A stretch of DNA of 64,000 bases from Serripes groenlandicus (GCA_031761405.1 JASEVX010000001.1:110417643-110481642), one strand, 5' to 3'. Counted from the stretch's first letter, positions 27,606 to 37,797 are shown. Made by a program: numbers and translations. The notes: generated by a model not told the origin, from the letters alone.

Positions 27606-29911
27606 GTCACACTGTCCCGATATTGAACCCAGATGGCCGTACGAATATGGAATTTGGAATTTCGCGCGAAGATGGCCCCGAACTTGGTCAGCCAAAGCAA
27701 GTACGATGCCTACATAAGTTCACACGATAGCACCCAACCACACACGAAGGCAACACGAAGATGTGAATTTGTATTAAGTAGTTTACCTGCAGGACACACG
27801 AAGGCATCACGATGGCTACACGACGTCGTATTGAGAGAACGATGCGTTCGAAATATGTCACGAAGGCATCACGTCACTTCCCGATGGTATAAAACCTTCG
27901 GCCGACCGTATCCCAGGTATCTTCTTAGTTGCCTCCCCTCCTGGGTTCAAGTGTTCCTTGCTCTCTCATGGTAAACACCCAGAAGTACTTTGTCATTTCT
28001 ACATCACCCCTAGGGTGACATTCTGGTGCTGGTCCCCCAAGTCCATCAGATTGTAGTGAGTGGCTGGATAGGATATCTCAGTCTGATAAGATTGAGTTGT
28101 TTCTGCATGTCGCTGGCCTCTGGTTCATGGTCCTCGGCAAAACTCGGAACTTGTGTGCCAGAATACCAAAGGCATTCTCCACTACAAGCCTTGCTCTGGT
28201 GAATCTGTTGTTAAATATTCTCTCATGGGGATCCATGTTTCTGATTGAAAACGGGTTAATAAGGCGCTTGTTGATCCCTAAAGCATTGTCCCCTACTATG
28301 TAGTATGGGACAGGAAAGTCATCACCAGGTAGAGACTTCTTTTCAGGGAGATTGAATATGTTGTTCGGACTCTCCAGGCATTCCTTCAGTTCTGACCCAT
28401 TGGAGATACTGGCAACTTTACTGGAACCATCAGAGACGACATCAATCCAAAGAAACTCATAGTCTGCGTCGACCAGGGCCATGATGACAATGGAGAAGAA
28501 GCCCTTGTAGTTTCTGTACACAGAGCCAGTATTCCAATGACAGGTGACCGCGACATGCTTGCAATCCAGAGCACCACACAGTGTGAAAATTACCATCTGT
28601 TCTCAAACTGCTCAGCAATGGCGGTCCACTCTTCAGTCAAAGTAGGACACTGGATCACATCAGCAGCAAACTCGGCTTTGATGGCATCGCAGACTTCATT
28701 AATGACGAGGGAGATAGTGTATGGTGCAACTCTGAAGTTGTTGGACAGGCTTGGATAATTGTCACCGCAGGCCATGTGTCGTAGAGTGATGGACAGCTTG
28801 AGACCAGGAGGGAGATACTTTTTGTACCATGTGTCCATCTTCTCTATTCTGCATTCTACCCTTCGCAGGACCTCATCGTAGAGGCCTCTGGGAAGTCTTG
28901 TGTAGTTGTAGAAGGCCTCTTCATTTTCTGTCTTCATCTCATATAGTAGAGTGCTATAGTAGCCATAGCCTTCTCTTCTTTTGTCAGACAGACATTTTCT
29001 GACCCACATAGACCTCGGTTTCCTCCTTCGCCTCGGTTTGCCCCTGCCCTGGAAAATAAAAAGCAAAACAAGATAATTTCATTGTCGAATGCTAGAAAGG
29101 CAAATAGTAAGAAATGAAAAAGTGAAATAAGACAATTTTACCTGTAAGAGGAGGTGCTCGGCCTGTAAGAGTTTCTCATCATGGTCTCTGAGGTGCATCA
29201 AAAGAAGCAATGCTGCTGCCTTCTTTTTCATGGTTGACTCATCATCAAAGTATGCCATTCTGCAGGAACTGAATTGTGATTAATTGTGATTGAAGCTTTG
29301 GGAGTTACACACGCCTCTGCTCTGTAGAGTTGCTCAGGACTGACTGAGGAAGATGCTCTGATGCTGGCCTTTTATATGTGTAAGTTACCATGACACATGG
29401 GAAACGATTGAGCTACTCAAATTCAGCTGTCTTCGCAGACACCGTGGTCCCATCTCGATGTCATCGTACTATAATACGATGGCTACACGAAGGCATTGCG
29501 AGGGCTTCACGTAGTCGTGTTGCTTTCCTAAGACAATCGGGCAGCTTTTTGTTTCCTTCGTATTGTCCTCGTGAGGCGAAAATAACCGATGGCACCGATG
29601 ATCACACGAAATAAAGATGAGGATGACACGATTTGAAAAGATGCCCTCACGATGGCCTTATGAAGGGCAAAATGGACACACGAATTCAACACGAAAATGA
29701 ACCTTCGCAAGGTCCTTCGGCAATTTTTTGGCATGCCAAAGATTTTACCACCGCTCACGACGTTGCTTCCGGAGCCCGAGAAAGTCCACCGGCGGTCATA
29801 CGATGGCCTAAGATGCCCTCACGAATGGCCCGATATTCTGACGATCAGAGCCGAATTTGAACATTTCCTTTATCGTGTGTCCATGTGATGTCAATTTCGG
29901 GACAGTGTGAC
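27606..29911 (-). mobile_element. PIF/Harbinger DNA transposon, ~2.3 kb
   Basis: Perfect 15 bp terminal inverted repeats: gtcacactgtcccga at 27606-27620 and tcgggacagtgtgac at 29897-29911. Subterminal regions at both ends are rich in 'cacgaaggc', 'cacgatggc' and 'cacacgaa' motifs (27720-27900, 29440-29860), as expected of transposase binding zones. The only gene is the broken transposase at 27999-29258; the Myb/SANT-like accessory gene usual in this superfamily was not seen. No clear 3 bp target duplication was found. Confidence 0.85.
27999..29258 (-). pseudogene. HARBI1-like transposase, two exons, frameshifted
   Basis: DDE-superfamily nuclease that would cut and insert the Harbinger element. 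Exon 1 is 29258-29142 (starts MAYFDDEST, 39 codons, donor gtaaaatt); exon 2 starts at 29048 after acceptor 'tttattttccag' (GRGKPRRRRKPRS, basic). Helix-rich region ..TLRHMACGDNYPSLSNNFRV.. is followed by catalytic-core motifs GALDCKHV (first Asp), NYKGFFSIVIMALVDADYEF, a GDNAL motif (second Asp) and VVENAFGILAHKFRVLP (Glu). Two single-base insertions lie between ENRW and GALD (about 28588 and 28572), with further breaks near 28085 and 28050 before a recognisable tail ATHYNLMDLGDQHQNV and stop at 27999-28001. The usual GALDGKH is Cys at Gly. With these breaks it should make no full transposase. Confidence 0.85.
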
Positions 29912-30284
29912 AGGCGCATAGTCTGACGTCCTTCGTCCATTGGTGACTATTGTAGTTAGTGTCAGATATATCTAAACGTATACAATTCAATCTTCGTTGA
30001 TATAGGGACATCATGAAAAGAGGAGAGTTGTTGGCCCAAATAGACGGTTTCTCTCCTTTCTACATTGTTGTTGTAACTGTCTATATTTTCATATCTCAAA
30101 CATTTACAAGCGAAGACTTTGACAGCGGTTAAAGACAAACTTATGAAAACATTAATTATATTTCTCCGCCAAAAATTGTGTAAATTTGTATGTATGTTTA
30201 TTTTCCCTGCTGTGTGACTGTCAGTCAGCAATGTATATAAAATGTATCCTCATGGGCTGGAAGCTAAAGGAATAAACTTACCAA
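29912..30284. other. no recognised feature
   Basis: Spacer between the Harbinger right end and tandem-core sequence. 'tttctctcctttctacattg' near 30050 may be a MITE relic. No gene seen. Confidence 0.4.
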
Positions 30285-30845
30285 ACTGTGTCGGCTGTTT
30301 TGCCGTATATAGCCATAGTGAAAACTTTAAAAAAATCTTCTTCTCTGAAAGTGATTGACCGATTACCAAATTATCTTGTTAACAAACTTGTTGGTTGATC
30401 TACGAGAATACTTCAAGCCATATTGATTCGTCAAATAAATATAGTTGTAGAAGATATTATCTTACGAAAGTGCCACACTAATTTTCAAATAATTTTTGAT
30501 GTTCCTTGGGTAAACCTGATTCCTTCAAGTTATATTGATTGGTCAAAAGATATGACCATGACTGTTTTACCTTTTATGTAAGATTTAGGAAAGTATTTCT
30601 TATGAAAATAAATGTCTGATTTTGAAATACTAACTGGTACATTTACATTTCTCTGTTGATCTTCTATGTTGTATTGATTTGACAAAAGACAGACAGCACA
30701 GGGTGTGGGTTATTTCGTGTGGATTATACTGGTCCTTTTAGGCTTCTTGTATTTGCTTACCTGCAAAATGAGTTATTGCGATTGCCATGGCAAATCACAT
30801 TGCATTACTCAGGTGAGCGATCCAGGGCCATTATGACCCTCTTGT
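30285..30845 (+). mobile_element. tandem-core element, 3' part
   Basis: Decayed ~150 bp units ('ccgtatatagccatagtgaa', 'tattgattggtcaaaaga') ending 'ctcaggtgagcgatccaggg' + 'ccattatgaccctcttgttt'. It may be the remainder of the element whose head is at 27543, split by the Harbinger insertion. Confidence 0.6.
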
Positions 30846-31189
30846 TTATTCCTAATCATTCTGTTTCTCGATCTTTATCATATGTTGCTTCTCATTGCTT
30901 AACCAAATCCCTATTCATTGCGTTTCCCTTTAACTACATGTTGAGCTTTGTCATTTGTTTAATACTTATCCAATAGCGTGCTGGCTCAGAGACAGAATTT
31001 GATGCGGCATGATTAACAGCACAAATATACTAAAAGATCGATACTTCCGAGTTTACAAGGCGTTGACCAACCCATTACCTGATATTATATTTGAATAGTC
31101 GCCTGCTTTAGGAAAGAAGTATAACGGGAAATTGCTCATTATGACGGGTTTCTCCTTTTCAACAATGTTATGACCATCTCGTAAGCTCC

Positions 31190-31260
31190 AAAGATGTCAA
31201 ATGATGTATTTACGTGGTTATATTGAGATGTCAAATGATGTATTTACGTGGTTATATTGG
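31190..31260 (+). repeat. 33-34 bp tandem duplication
   Basis: 'gatgtcaaatgatgtattta' + 'cgtggttatattg' occurs twice, back to back, without visible mismatch in the core. Confidence 0.9.
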
Positions 31261-31318
31261 ATGTTTAATTTTGATAGGTTGGACAGTGAGAATCTGATCA
31301 TAATCAGCATACGTTTAA

Positions 31319-31520
31319 TTAACCCTTTCCTAATTTCAGACGCATTTTGACGCATATGCAGTAGACGACTTAAGCATTTACAATTGTTCCTTATGACACT
31401 ATGTTTTCAACTTCTTTTAAAAAATAATATTACTTACGTTTACACAGATTTTTCCTTTTCTACTAAGATAATTTCAAAGTCGTCTGCTACATATCTGTTG
31501 AAAGTGAGAAAGGTTTCAGA
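31319..31520. mobile_element. piggyBac-type MITE, diverged
   Basis: TTAA at 31319-31322, 'ccctttcctaatttcagacg', 'tatgcagtagacgactt', 'aaagtcgtctgctacat', right terminus eroded. Confidence 0.6.
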
Positions 31521-31677
31521 GATGGTAAGAAAGCGCGTTATCGGGGACGAAGGTTAAACAAGTCCAGCTCGTTATACGCGAATATTGTTGACTTTATTAT
31601 GTGGTATGTATACATGGGTAATGATGGTAAGGGGAACTTAGCACTACTTGAGATTGCTATTCTCTTTTGTCCCCGCA

Positions 31678-31839
31678 TAAATCCTTTTCCAATTGCAGAC
31701 ACATTTGACGCTGCTGCAGCAGACGCTTTTTAAAAACTTTTTGGCAAAAGAAGCAATAGCTTGTTACGAGATTTTCGATAATGTCACCTAGCTGTGTTTG
31801 TTTTTTGCTTCAGAGTTGTTGTATGTGGGATAGGCTTAA
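31678..31839. mobile_element. piggyBac-type MITE, diverged and shortened
   Basis: 'aatccttttccaattgcaga', 'gctgctgcagcagacgc', end 'tatgtgggataggcttaa'. Confidence 0.6.
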
Positions 31840-32487
31840 TATACCCTTATCATCCTGACGATGTACCCTTCTTCTTATTTGGCCGACTTTGATGCCTCTG
31901 TATTTGAATACTTTCGCTTACGTAGGAAGGTCGGCTTTCTTGGGCGTAGTTGTCATCGACAATTCACACCATGATTGACTGTAAAACAATACATTGTTAT
32001 AACATTAGGGAATGTCATCCAACAATGCGTGAAGGCAGAGTCGGTAACTGTACAGCCAGCCGGGATAATGCAGACAAATGTATACATGCATTTTCGTGCT
32101 TGAACAAAACAAATGAAACTTGATCATCCCTGATTAAGCAGAATTTAATTTGATTGTTTGCGTGGTGATTTACCCCGCTTTCAAACATGTTTAGTTATAT
32201 CTTGGTGTTTCCTTGATAAGTTACCAGTACTACTGATCCGTTTATCCCAACACCAGAGAGTCAGTCGAAATGCGGACATTCTACCACCATACCACACTAT
32301 ACAAGGTTTTTGGTAGTGGCATCAGTGAAACTAAATTTAGGAAAAATAAGATAATCGCCACGCTTCAAATTCATGGCTCTCTACTGAAGGTCAATGTGCT
32401 GGAGATACTCTGTGGGTACACAGATTCATTCAAATGATTGTTTATTTTTCATTTTCGCCAAAAGCAGCTCGATGGTGGACAGTGTAA
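31840..32487. other. spacer with possible SINE relic
   Basis: On the minus strand 32150-32310 shows 'ggtatggtggtagaatgtcc' (tRNA-like, similar to 35687-35757) and a tail region resembling the main SINE ('gtggtgatttaccccgcttt' on plus). No gene found. Confidence 0.4.
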
Positions 32488-32717
32488 TTAACCCTTTTCC
32501 TCATACGACAATTCTGCAGCAGACGACTTTGAACATGTTTTGCCAAAAAATAGAAAATCTTTTTAATTGAATGGATAACCTATGACTAAAAGTGGAAAAC
32601 ATTGTGGCAAAAGGAGAAATTGCACGTTTTGTGCAATTTCTTCTTCTGTCACTATGTTTTCAAATAGCCGTCTGCTGCAGAGGCGTCAGAAAGCGTCTAT
32701 ATGAGGGAAAGGATTAA
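32488..32717 (-). mobile_element. piggyBac-type MITE, orientation B, full length (230 bp), upstream of the VWA gene
   Basis: TTAA at 32488-32491 and 32714-32717. Left 'cgacaattctgcagcagacg', right 'gccgtctgctgcagaggcgt'. It ends about 190 bp before the TATA box of the VIT/VWA gene, so it could sit in its promoter. Confidence 0.92.
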
Positions 32718-32908
32718 GGTGACATTAAATAACAACTATATCAGAAGAGCTATGCATGTACTAGATTATTCCATAAATAATTGGGTTTTTTATACTCCTG
32801 GGTAATTTGATATGTTGTGTATGTATTTTCAATACAGATGATCATGGTACTATCATTGATCGATGACGCGTTCATGTAACCAAGGTAATTTAGAGAGAAT
32901 GAGAGAAA

Positions 32909-32917
32909 TATATAAAG
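32909..32917 (+). promoter_or_regulatory. TATA box of the VIT/VWA gene
   Basis: TATATAAAG lies 62 nt before the start codon, leaving room for a 5' leader of about 30-35 nt. It is the only strong TATA-like match directly upstream. Transcription start not identified. Confidence 0.6.
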
Positions 32918-32978
32918 TACAAGCACTGTAGATCGTCCGTAGAATAGTTCGTCTTGTTTCCAGGATTGTAAAGCCAAC

Positions 32979-35030
32979 ATGACACATCTATATATTATTT
33001 ACGCGGCGGGAGTTTTTTTGTATTTAGTTGTTTTCGGAAAAGCCTTTGCCGCGGATGGGGATATAATCATAGAAAAGATGCTAGTGAAATCTAATGTATC
33101 CATGCGTTTTGGAGAGGTCAGTTTTCAGGGAACGCTGCGGAATCTGGCCACCGTGAGTAAACAAACTAGCTTTGATATAACCTTACCGAAATCAGCTTTT
33201 ATTACAGAATTCTCGATTATCATTGACGGTGTCGAACATAAAGCCGTGGTCAAAGAGAAAAATGCTGCTTTGGACGAATACAACAAAGCCTTGGAAGACA
33301 ATGAAACGGCCGGTTTTGTATCACAGCAAAGTGCTCTCTTGGATGATTTTGATCGTGATAAGTTTAACATTGCCGTAAATATAGCGCCGAAATCGACTGC
33401 ATCGTTTGATCTACGATACCAAGAGATGATTAACCGGAAGGGAAACGTCTACAAACAAAGGCTGTATGTAAATTCAAAACTTACTGTGGCGAAAATTGAA
33501 GTAACATTTGAAATAACGGAAACACAAGCTTTCAAATCATTCGAGTATAGGACTCCATTTACCAATTCGCTCCGATCTGATGTAATAGAAACAACAGACG
33601 ACGCGAGCGGGAATTACAAAAAGCGCGGGATCTGGAGCCCATCAACTGCGGATTTAATTGAAAACACGATTGGAGAAAACAATGCATTCGATATAGTTTA
33701 TGACCTTTTGCCTATTGCAGAAGGGGGTCAACTCGTAATGAATAACGCCGGACAATTTGCGCACTTTTTCTCTACCATTTGTAAGCCGGAAAATATATTG
33801 CCAAAGCGGATAGTTTTGGTAATTGATATAAGTGGCTCGATGAAAGGCACCCCTATCAAGCAAGTGGAATTCGCTATGATGTCAATCTTGGACCAGCTCA
33901 GAAGGGAAGACAAGTTCAATATCATTCTGTTCTCTGGCAATAGAAACATATGGAACAAGGGATTTGTCCAAGCATTACCAGAACATATAACTTTGGCCAA
34001 GAAGCACTTTGAAAATAATTTAATTGCTAAAGGAAGTACTAATATCAATGATGCGGTTCTAGATGCTTTGAAATTATTTGATAATGCAGATATTGACGAT
34101 GAAAATAGTCTAGGAATGTTTGGGCAGATTGTAGTTTTGCTAACAGACGGCGAACCAACAGTAGGAGTGCGGAATCCTGAAACGATAAGGCAAAATGTGC
34201 GAGATGCAAACAGTCATGGCGAAATGGAATGCTGTAAAGCTAGTGTTTTTACAGTTGCATTTGGACAAGGATCGGCAAAGGAGTTTCTACAGATGCTTGC
34301 AAGCGAAAATAGTGGGACAATAAAAATTGTAAGAGAAAAAAACGACGAGACAAATCACCTTGCTTTATACGAATTCTTTACATACATGGAAAACCCATAT
34401 TTCAAAAATGTAAATTTCTCTTTTCGTGTGGAAGGTATCCCTTTACCAGAATCTAATATAACTCAACAGATATTTCCACTTTTTGATTGTGGAGAAGAGT
34501 TGATCGTCGCTGGCTGGAGCGATCCTAACACTCTTATCGAACCACGAGTCATTGCCGAAAGCTCAACTGGCATTGTTTCTTTTGATTCTGTACAAAGAAA
34601 CCTTGTGACAGATTCAAAAGCTGATGTACTTTCAAAACTGATTGTTTATAAGCACATCAAGGAACTACTTCAAAAACATCAAATGGCGTTCGATGAAACA
34701 GTTGAAGAGGATATTAAACAAAAGGCACTATCTCTTGCATTGAAATATGGTCTTGTGACCCCTTTGACGTCAATGGTAGTTACTTCGTACCATAAGGAAA
34801 GGGCGGTCATTCGTGATGATAGGTTGAAGCAAGGCCGGACAAAAATTGGTCACCATTCGAAAAAAAATGCTATTGATCACTCCCGAAAAAACATTGAAGC
34901 AGACGATAATCAACTTATGATGGAAGACGGGCTGAAAAATGTATCATGTGCACCCCAAAGCGCCAAAGCATTTACAACGGTTCTTGTCATGCTTTCATTA
35001 CTTTCGAAAACGTTTATCTATAACTTATAA
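32979..35030 (+). CDS. ITIH-like secreted/surface protein with VIT and VWA domains, intronless, 683 aa
   Basis: Related to inter-alpha-trypsin inhibitor heavy chains, extracellular matrix-binding proteins. Residues 1-24 form a signal peptide (hydrophobic ..GVFLYLVVFGKAFA). Residues ~28-160 match the VIT domain (SVSMRFGEV-like start, FDITLPKSAFITEFSIIIDG, then KEKNAALDEYNKAL). A VWA domain spans ~278-450 with a complete metal-ion site: DISGS at 283-287, Thr354 in STNINDA, and Asp390 in TDGEP. A short beta-rich region follows. The ITIH C-terminal domain and its DPHF(I/V)I chondroitin-linkage site are missing: the protein is ~200 residues shorter than vertebrate heavy chains. The last ~17 residues are hydrophobic after VSCAPQSAK, so a GPI-anchor signal is possible. 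ATG choice: it precedes the signal peptide and no upstream in-frame extension is needed. The single uninterrupted exon contrasts with the many exons of vertebrate ITIH genes. Confidence 0.88.
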   Translation: MTHLYIIYAAGVFLYLVVFGKAFAADGDIIIEKMLVKSNVSMRFGEVSFQGTLRNLATVSKQTSFDITLPKSAFITEFSIIIDGVEHKAVVKEKNAALDEYNKALEDNETAGFVSQQSALLDDFDRDKFNIAVNIAPKSTASFDLRYQEMINRKGNVYKQRLYVNSKLTVAKIEVTFEITETQAFKSFEYRTPFTNSLRSDVIETTDDASGNYKKRGIWSPSTADLIENTIGENNAFDIVYDLLPIAEGGQLVMNNAGQFAHFFSTICKPENILPKRIVLVIDISGSMKGTPIKQVEFAMMSILDQLRREDKFNIILFSGNRNIWNKGFVQALPEHITLAKKHFENNLIAKGSTNINDAVLDALKLFDNADIDDENSLGMFGQIVVLLTDGEPTVGVRNPETIRQNVRDANSHGEMECCKASVFTVAFGQGSAKEFLQMLASENSGTIKIVREKNDETNHLALYEFFTYMENPYFKNVNFSFRVEGIPLPESNITQQIFPLFDCGEELIVAGWSDPNTLIEPRVIAESSTGIVSFDSVQRNLVTDSKADVLSKLIVYKHIKELLQKHQMAFDETVEEDIKQKALSLALKYGLVTPLTSMVVTSYHKERAVIRDDRLKQGRTKIGHHSKKNAIDHSRKNIEADDNQLMMEDGLKNVSCAPQSAKAFTTVLVMLSLLSKTFIYNL

Positions 35031-35149
35031 CACCTTTTATGGAAATGTTTATTTGTTCGTGTATTTTTTATGTGACAGAGGATGTCATTTTACTGCACAG
35101 CGCTTCGGCCGGTAAACTGCCAGACAAACGCTAAATCATCAGACACGTT

Positions 35150-35345
35150 AACCCTTTTAATGCTAATTTTTTAAAACAAACGCGTCCAGCTTTGCAATTT
35201 GAAGATCCAATTGCCAATTCTAGTGATATCAAGATACACATGTTGAGTTGAGCAGGCAGCGATAAATAGCTTGATCAGATGGCGCCGATGTGCCGATGTT
35301 CCGACGGGCCTGGCTTTTTTTTTATACTGGGGGCTCTTGCTTCAC
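35150..35345 (+). repeat. dispersed repeat, copy 2
   Basis: 'ttaacccttttaatgctaat' .. 'attgccaattctagtgatat' .. 'atgttgagttgagcaggca' .. 'ggcctggcttttttttatac' align with 13700-13875. Confidence 0.5.
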
Positions 35346-35539
35346 AACATCTTACCAAGCAGCCAAATGGTTAGACATTTTGTCTTCGTAAAAACTGGCT
35401 GGCAAAAGAAAATGAAATGTGATAACGATTAGTGTCCATTTAATTTGAACTGTCGCCTGAATTAAACATTAAACGATCAGCTTACTATTTATTTCTATTC
35501 AAACTGACTTCGCTATTTATGTATCATGCGATCGTTGAC
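35346..35539. other. no recognised feature
   Basis: Short AT-rich spacer 3' of the VIT/VWA gene; no good AATAAA was seen close to the stop. Confidence 0.4.
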
Positions 35540-35685
35540 TTAACCCTTTCCAACATAAAGTCGCCAGTTGATGCTTCTGTTCTTTTCAATAATTTATTAA
35601 ACTTTCCCTTGTAGAGAGTGTCCTTAAATTTGCCTAGATGTTTTGTTCAAAGCCGTCGGCTGCTGATTTGATGTATATGTGACAC
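35540..35685. mobile_element. piggyBac-type MITE, decayed
   Basis: TTAA at 35540-35543, 'ccctttccaacataaagtcg', 'aaagccgtcggctgctgatt'. Confidence 0.55.
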
Positions 35686-35686
35686 G

Positions 35687-35757
35687 GCCCGGGAGCGAAC
35701 CCGCGACATTCCGCACCAGAGGTGGACACCCTACCATTACACCACCGAGACTACCCC
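35687..35757 (-). mobile_element. tRNA-like SINE head (minus)
   Basis: On the minus strand: 'tcggtggtgtaatggtaggg' (A-box-like, D-arm) .. 'cgcgggttcgctcccgggcc' (good B box and T-arm). The acceptor stem does not pair and the anticodon arm is irregular, so a SINE or pseudo-tRNA is more likely than a working tRNA gene. Confidence 0.6.
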
Positions 35758-35789
35758 TCTTGTAATTGTACTTTGAGTTTGGAACTCTT

Positions 35790-36063
35790 CAATTGTGTGG
35801 TTGTAACTGGTTGTAACTGGTTGTAATTGGTTGTAACTGGTTGTCATTAGTTGTTACTGATAGTAATTGGTTGCAACTGGTTGTAATTAGTTGTAACTGG
35901 TTGCAATTGCGTGTAACTGGTTGTTATTGGTTGTAACTGGTTGTAATTAGTTGTAACTGGTTGTAATTGGTTGTAACTGGTTTTAATTGGTTGTAATTGG
36001 TTGTAACTGGTTGTAACTGGTTTTAATTGGTTGTAATTGGTTGTAACTGGTTGTAACTGGTTG
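35790..36063 (+). repeat. 10 bp minisatellite (ggttgtaact/att)n
   Basis: About 27 copies of a 10 bp unit alternating ggttgtaact and ggttgtaatt. Because three units make 30 nt, the complement stays open as a Gln/Thr/Pro-rich frame (minus strand 35847-36122) that I regard as an artefact. Confidence 0.9.
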
Positions 36064-36469
36064 TTCAAGATGATTGTACAAATACTCTGTATTATAATGA
36101 GGATAATGGTCACTAGAAGCATGGCAGTGTTGCTGATTTAATGAGGACGTCGTGAAAAAGTCACGGTATGGGGTCTAAACCCAATCCAACCGATTATTTC
36201 ATCATCATATTCTCTTAGTGTTTTAAGATTTATTCATTTGAACGGACCACTCCGATAAAAACCCAACCGCAAGGCATTTAAGACGTGTAGATCCAGATCA
36301 GCCCGCACATCCGTGTCGTCTAACTTGTCTCTGCAATTTTCGCTTATTTGTCACGGAAGGATTCAATAAACGTATGTACATCAATATCCATTCGGATCCT
36401 TGGGATGAAAGCGCAACTTATTTCCAATGTCATAAGGGTGGTATTCCTTAGGCAAGGTTCTTACTTTCT
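36064..36469. other. no recognised feature
   Basis: Unique-looking AT-rich sequence; no splice-flanked open frame. Confidence 0.4.
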
Positions 36470-36660
36470 TTAACCCATTACTTCACACAGACGACATTTA
36501 ACACCTGCCATTGAACATTTCTTTTGGAAACATTGCAATAAAAGGTGAAATTGCTCGTTACTGCAATATTTTCAACTCTTTATAAATAAAAATCTGTCAG
36601 TTTTCTAGATTGTTGAAATTGTTCGTCTGATGATTATAAAGCAGACGACCTTTGAAAAGA
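36470..36660. mobile_element. MITE relative 'TTAACCCATTACTTCA' copy 1
   Basis: 'ttaacccattacttcacaca' + 'gacgacatttaacacctgcc', 'gaaacattgcaataaaaggt', 'cagttttctagattgttga'. It is the same variant as 45438-45600 and a separate subfamily of the TTAA MITEs. Confidence 0.6.
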
Positions 36661-37199
36661 CATGTGAAGTCATGTGTTTATTTCATACACACTAGTCTGA
36701 CAGACAATTTACATTCAGACTATGTATCGTACATGTACATGCACAGGCTAACAGTATGTTTCTCCACAATTACCGAGCAAAACATTAACCCTTAACTATA
36801 AAGTCGAAACCTATATACACCTGAAATTCTATTTTCTGTTTTTAAATTCGTGGTATCAAAATTGTCTCCTTGAAAAGAGGATGTAAAGAAATAAAATTGT
36901 TACAAATATGAGAAGTGTTCAACTTATATCTGAACAGTACAAAACATTCAATTTCATCGTGCTCGCAAGGTTTTTTTTAAGTTTCGCTTTTCAACCGTCT
37001 AATGTGATTTATCTTTTATGATAAGCATTCACTTTGTATTGTTTATTCAATAGTGTGTGTTGTTAAATCAATGCTGGTACTGAGGGTAGTGTCCTTGGAC
37101 TTTTGAAGTCTTACCACTCCTATAGGAACATCAATGATGTGGTGACGGAACATAGATATACGATTGTCTATAGAGACATTCTCTTATATTTGACAAAAT

Positions 37200-37590
37200 A
37201 ATATATCCCAGATGTAAAAGAACGTCCAATATGTTCAATTTCGGCAGTGATTAAGCATATTGGTTCCATAATATCTAGGACCAATCCACGAACTGAACGT
37301 TAAGCGACAACGCAGTTTGATGTGTCCGTCGGAACTGTCAAACGCATTATTAAAAAATTATTGAATAAGAAACTCCGGAAAACGTGCGGTGTTCCTCAGC
37401 TAAATACCAGACAAATCATGTTTCGAAGACAAAGGGTATTGGAAGCTGTATATGCCACTGCGGAACGGTAATTCGAAATTGTATGTTACCTCTGACGAGT
37501 CAATGTTATACCTAGGCGGAAGTTATGGTAGAAGAAGTGTCTGCTTTTTACGAAAGGGTCACGATGATAGGCATACGTTGAATGTTTTTA
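37200..37590 (+). pseudogene. mariner/Tc1-like transposase remnant
   Basis: Helix-turn-helix-like DVSVGTVKRIIKKLLNKKLR (about 37319-37380) followed by QLNTRQIMFRRQRVLEAVY, then in a shifted frame YVTSDESMLYLGGSYGRR (37480 on), where DE is the position of a catalytic aspartate in IS630/Tc1/mariner enzymes. Stops precede and follow and the frames do not join, so it is dead. Family call is by motif only. Confidence 0.55.
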
Positions 37591-37593
37591 ACT

Positions 37594-37797
37594 CTTTCAG
37601 CGCCGAATTGTTTAAAGTAGACTATTCCATGTTCAAAATCGGGCGTCTCCATTTCTCATGTAATAACAGTTTGGACTATTTTGATAACTAAAAGGCAAAC
37701 AATGCTGATTGCAGGTGAGACAGTTCGTTACGAGCAGACTCACCTGAATCAGTATTGTTTGCAAAAACCTCAATATTGCCTTTGGCGCTGAAAGAGG
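37594..37797. mobile_element. 204 bp palindromic element with 'ctttcagcgcc' ends
   Basis: Ends 'ctctttcagcgccgaa' and 'ttggcgctgaaagag' are inverted, and the middle holds 'aaacaatgctgattgcaggtgagac' matched inversely by 'ctcacctgaatcagtattgttt' (cut here to its pairing parts). It abuts the mariner-like remnant. No coding capacity. Confidence 0.75.

Noticed and set aside
27633..27974. 113-codon plus-strand frame
   Set aside because: Built from the Harbinger subterminal 'cacgaaggc' repeats; not a second transposon gene.
35687..35757. possible tRNA gene on minus strand
   Set aside because: A and B boxes look good, but the acceptor stem is unpaired and the anticodon arm irregular; more like a SINE head.
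35847..36122. Gln/Thr-rich 91-codon minus-strand frame
   Set aside because: Translation of the 10 bp repeat.
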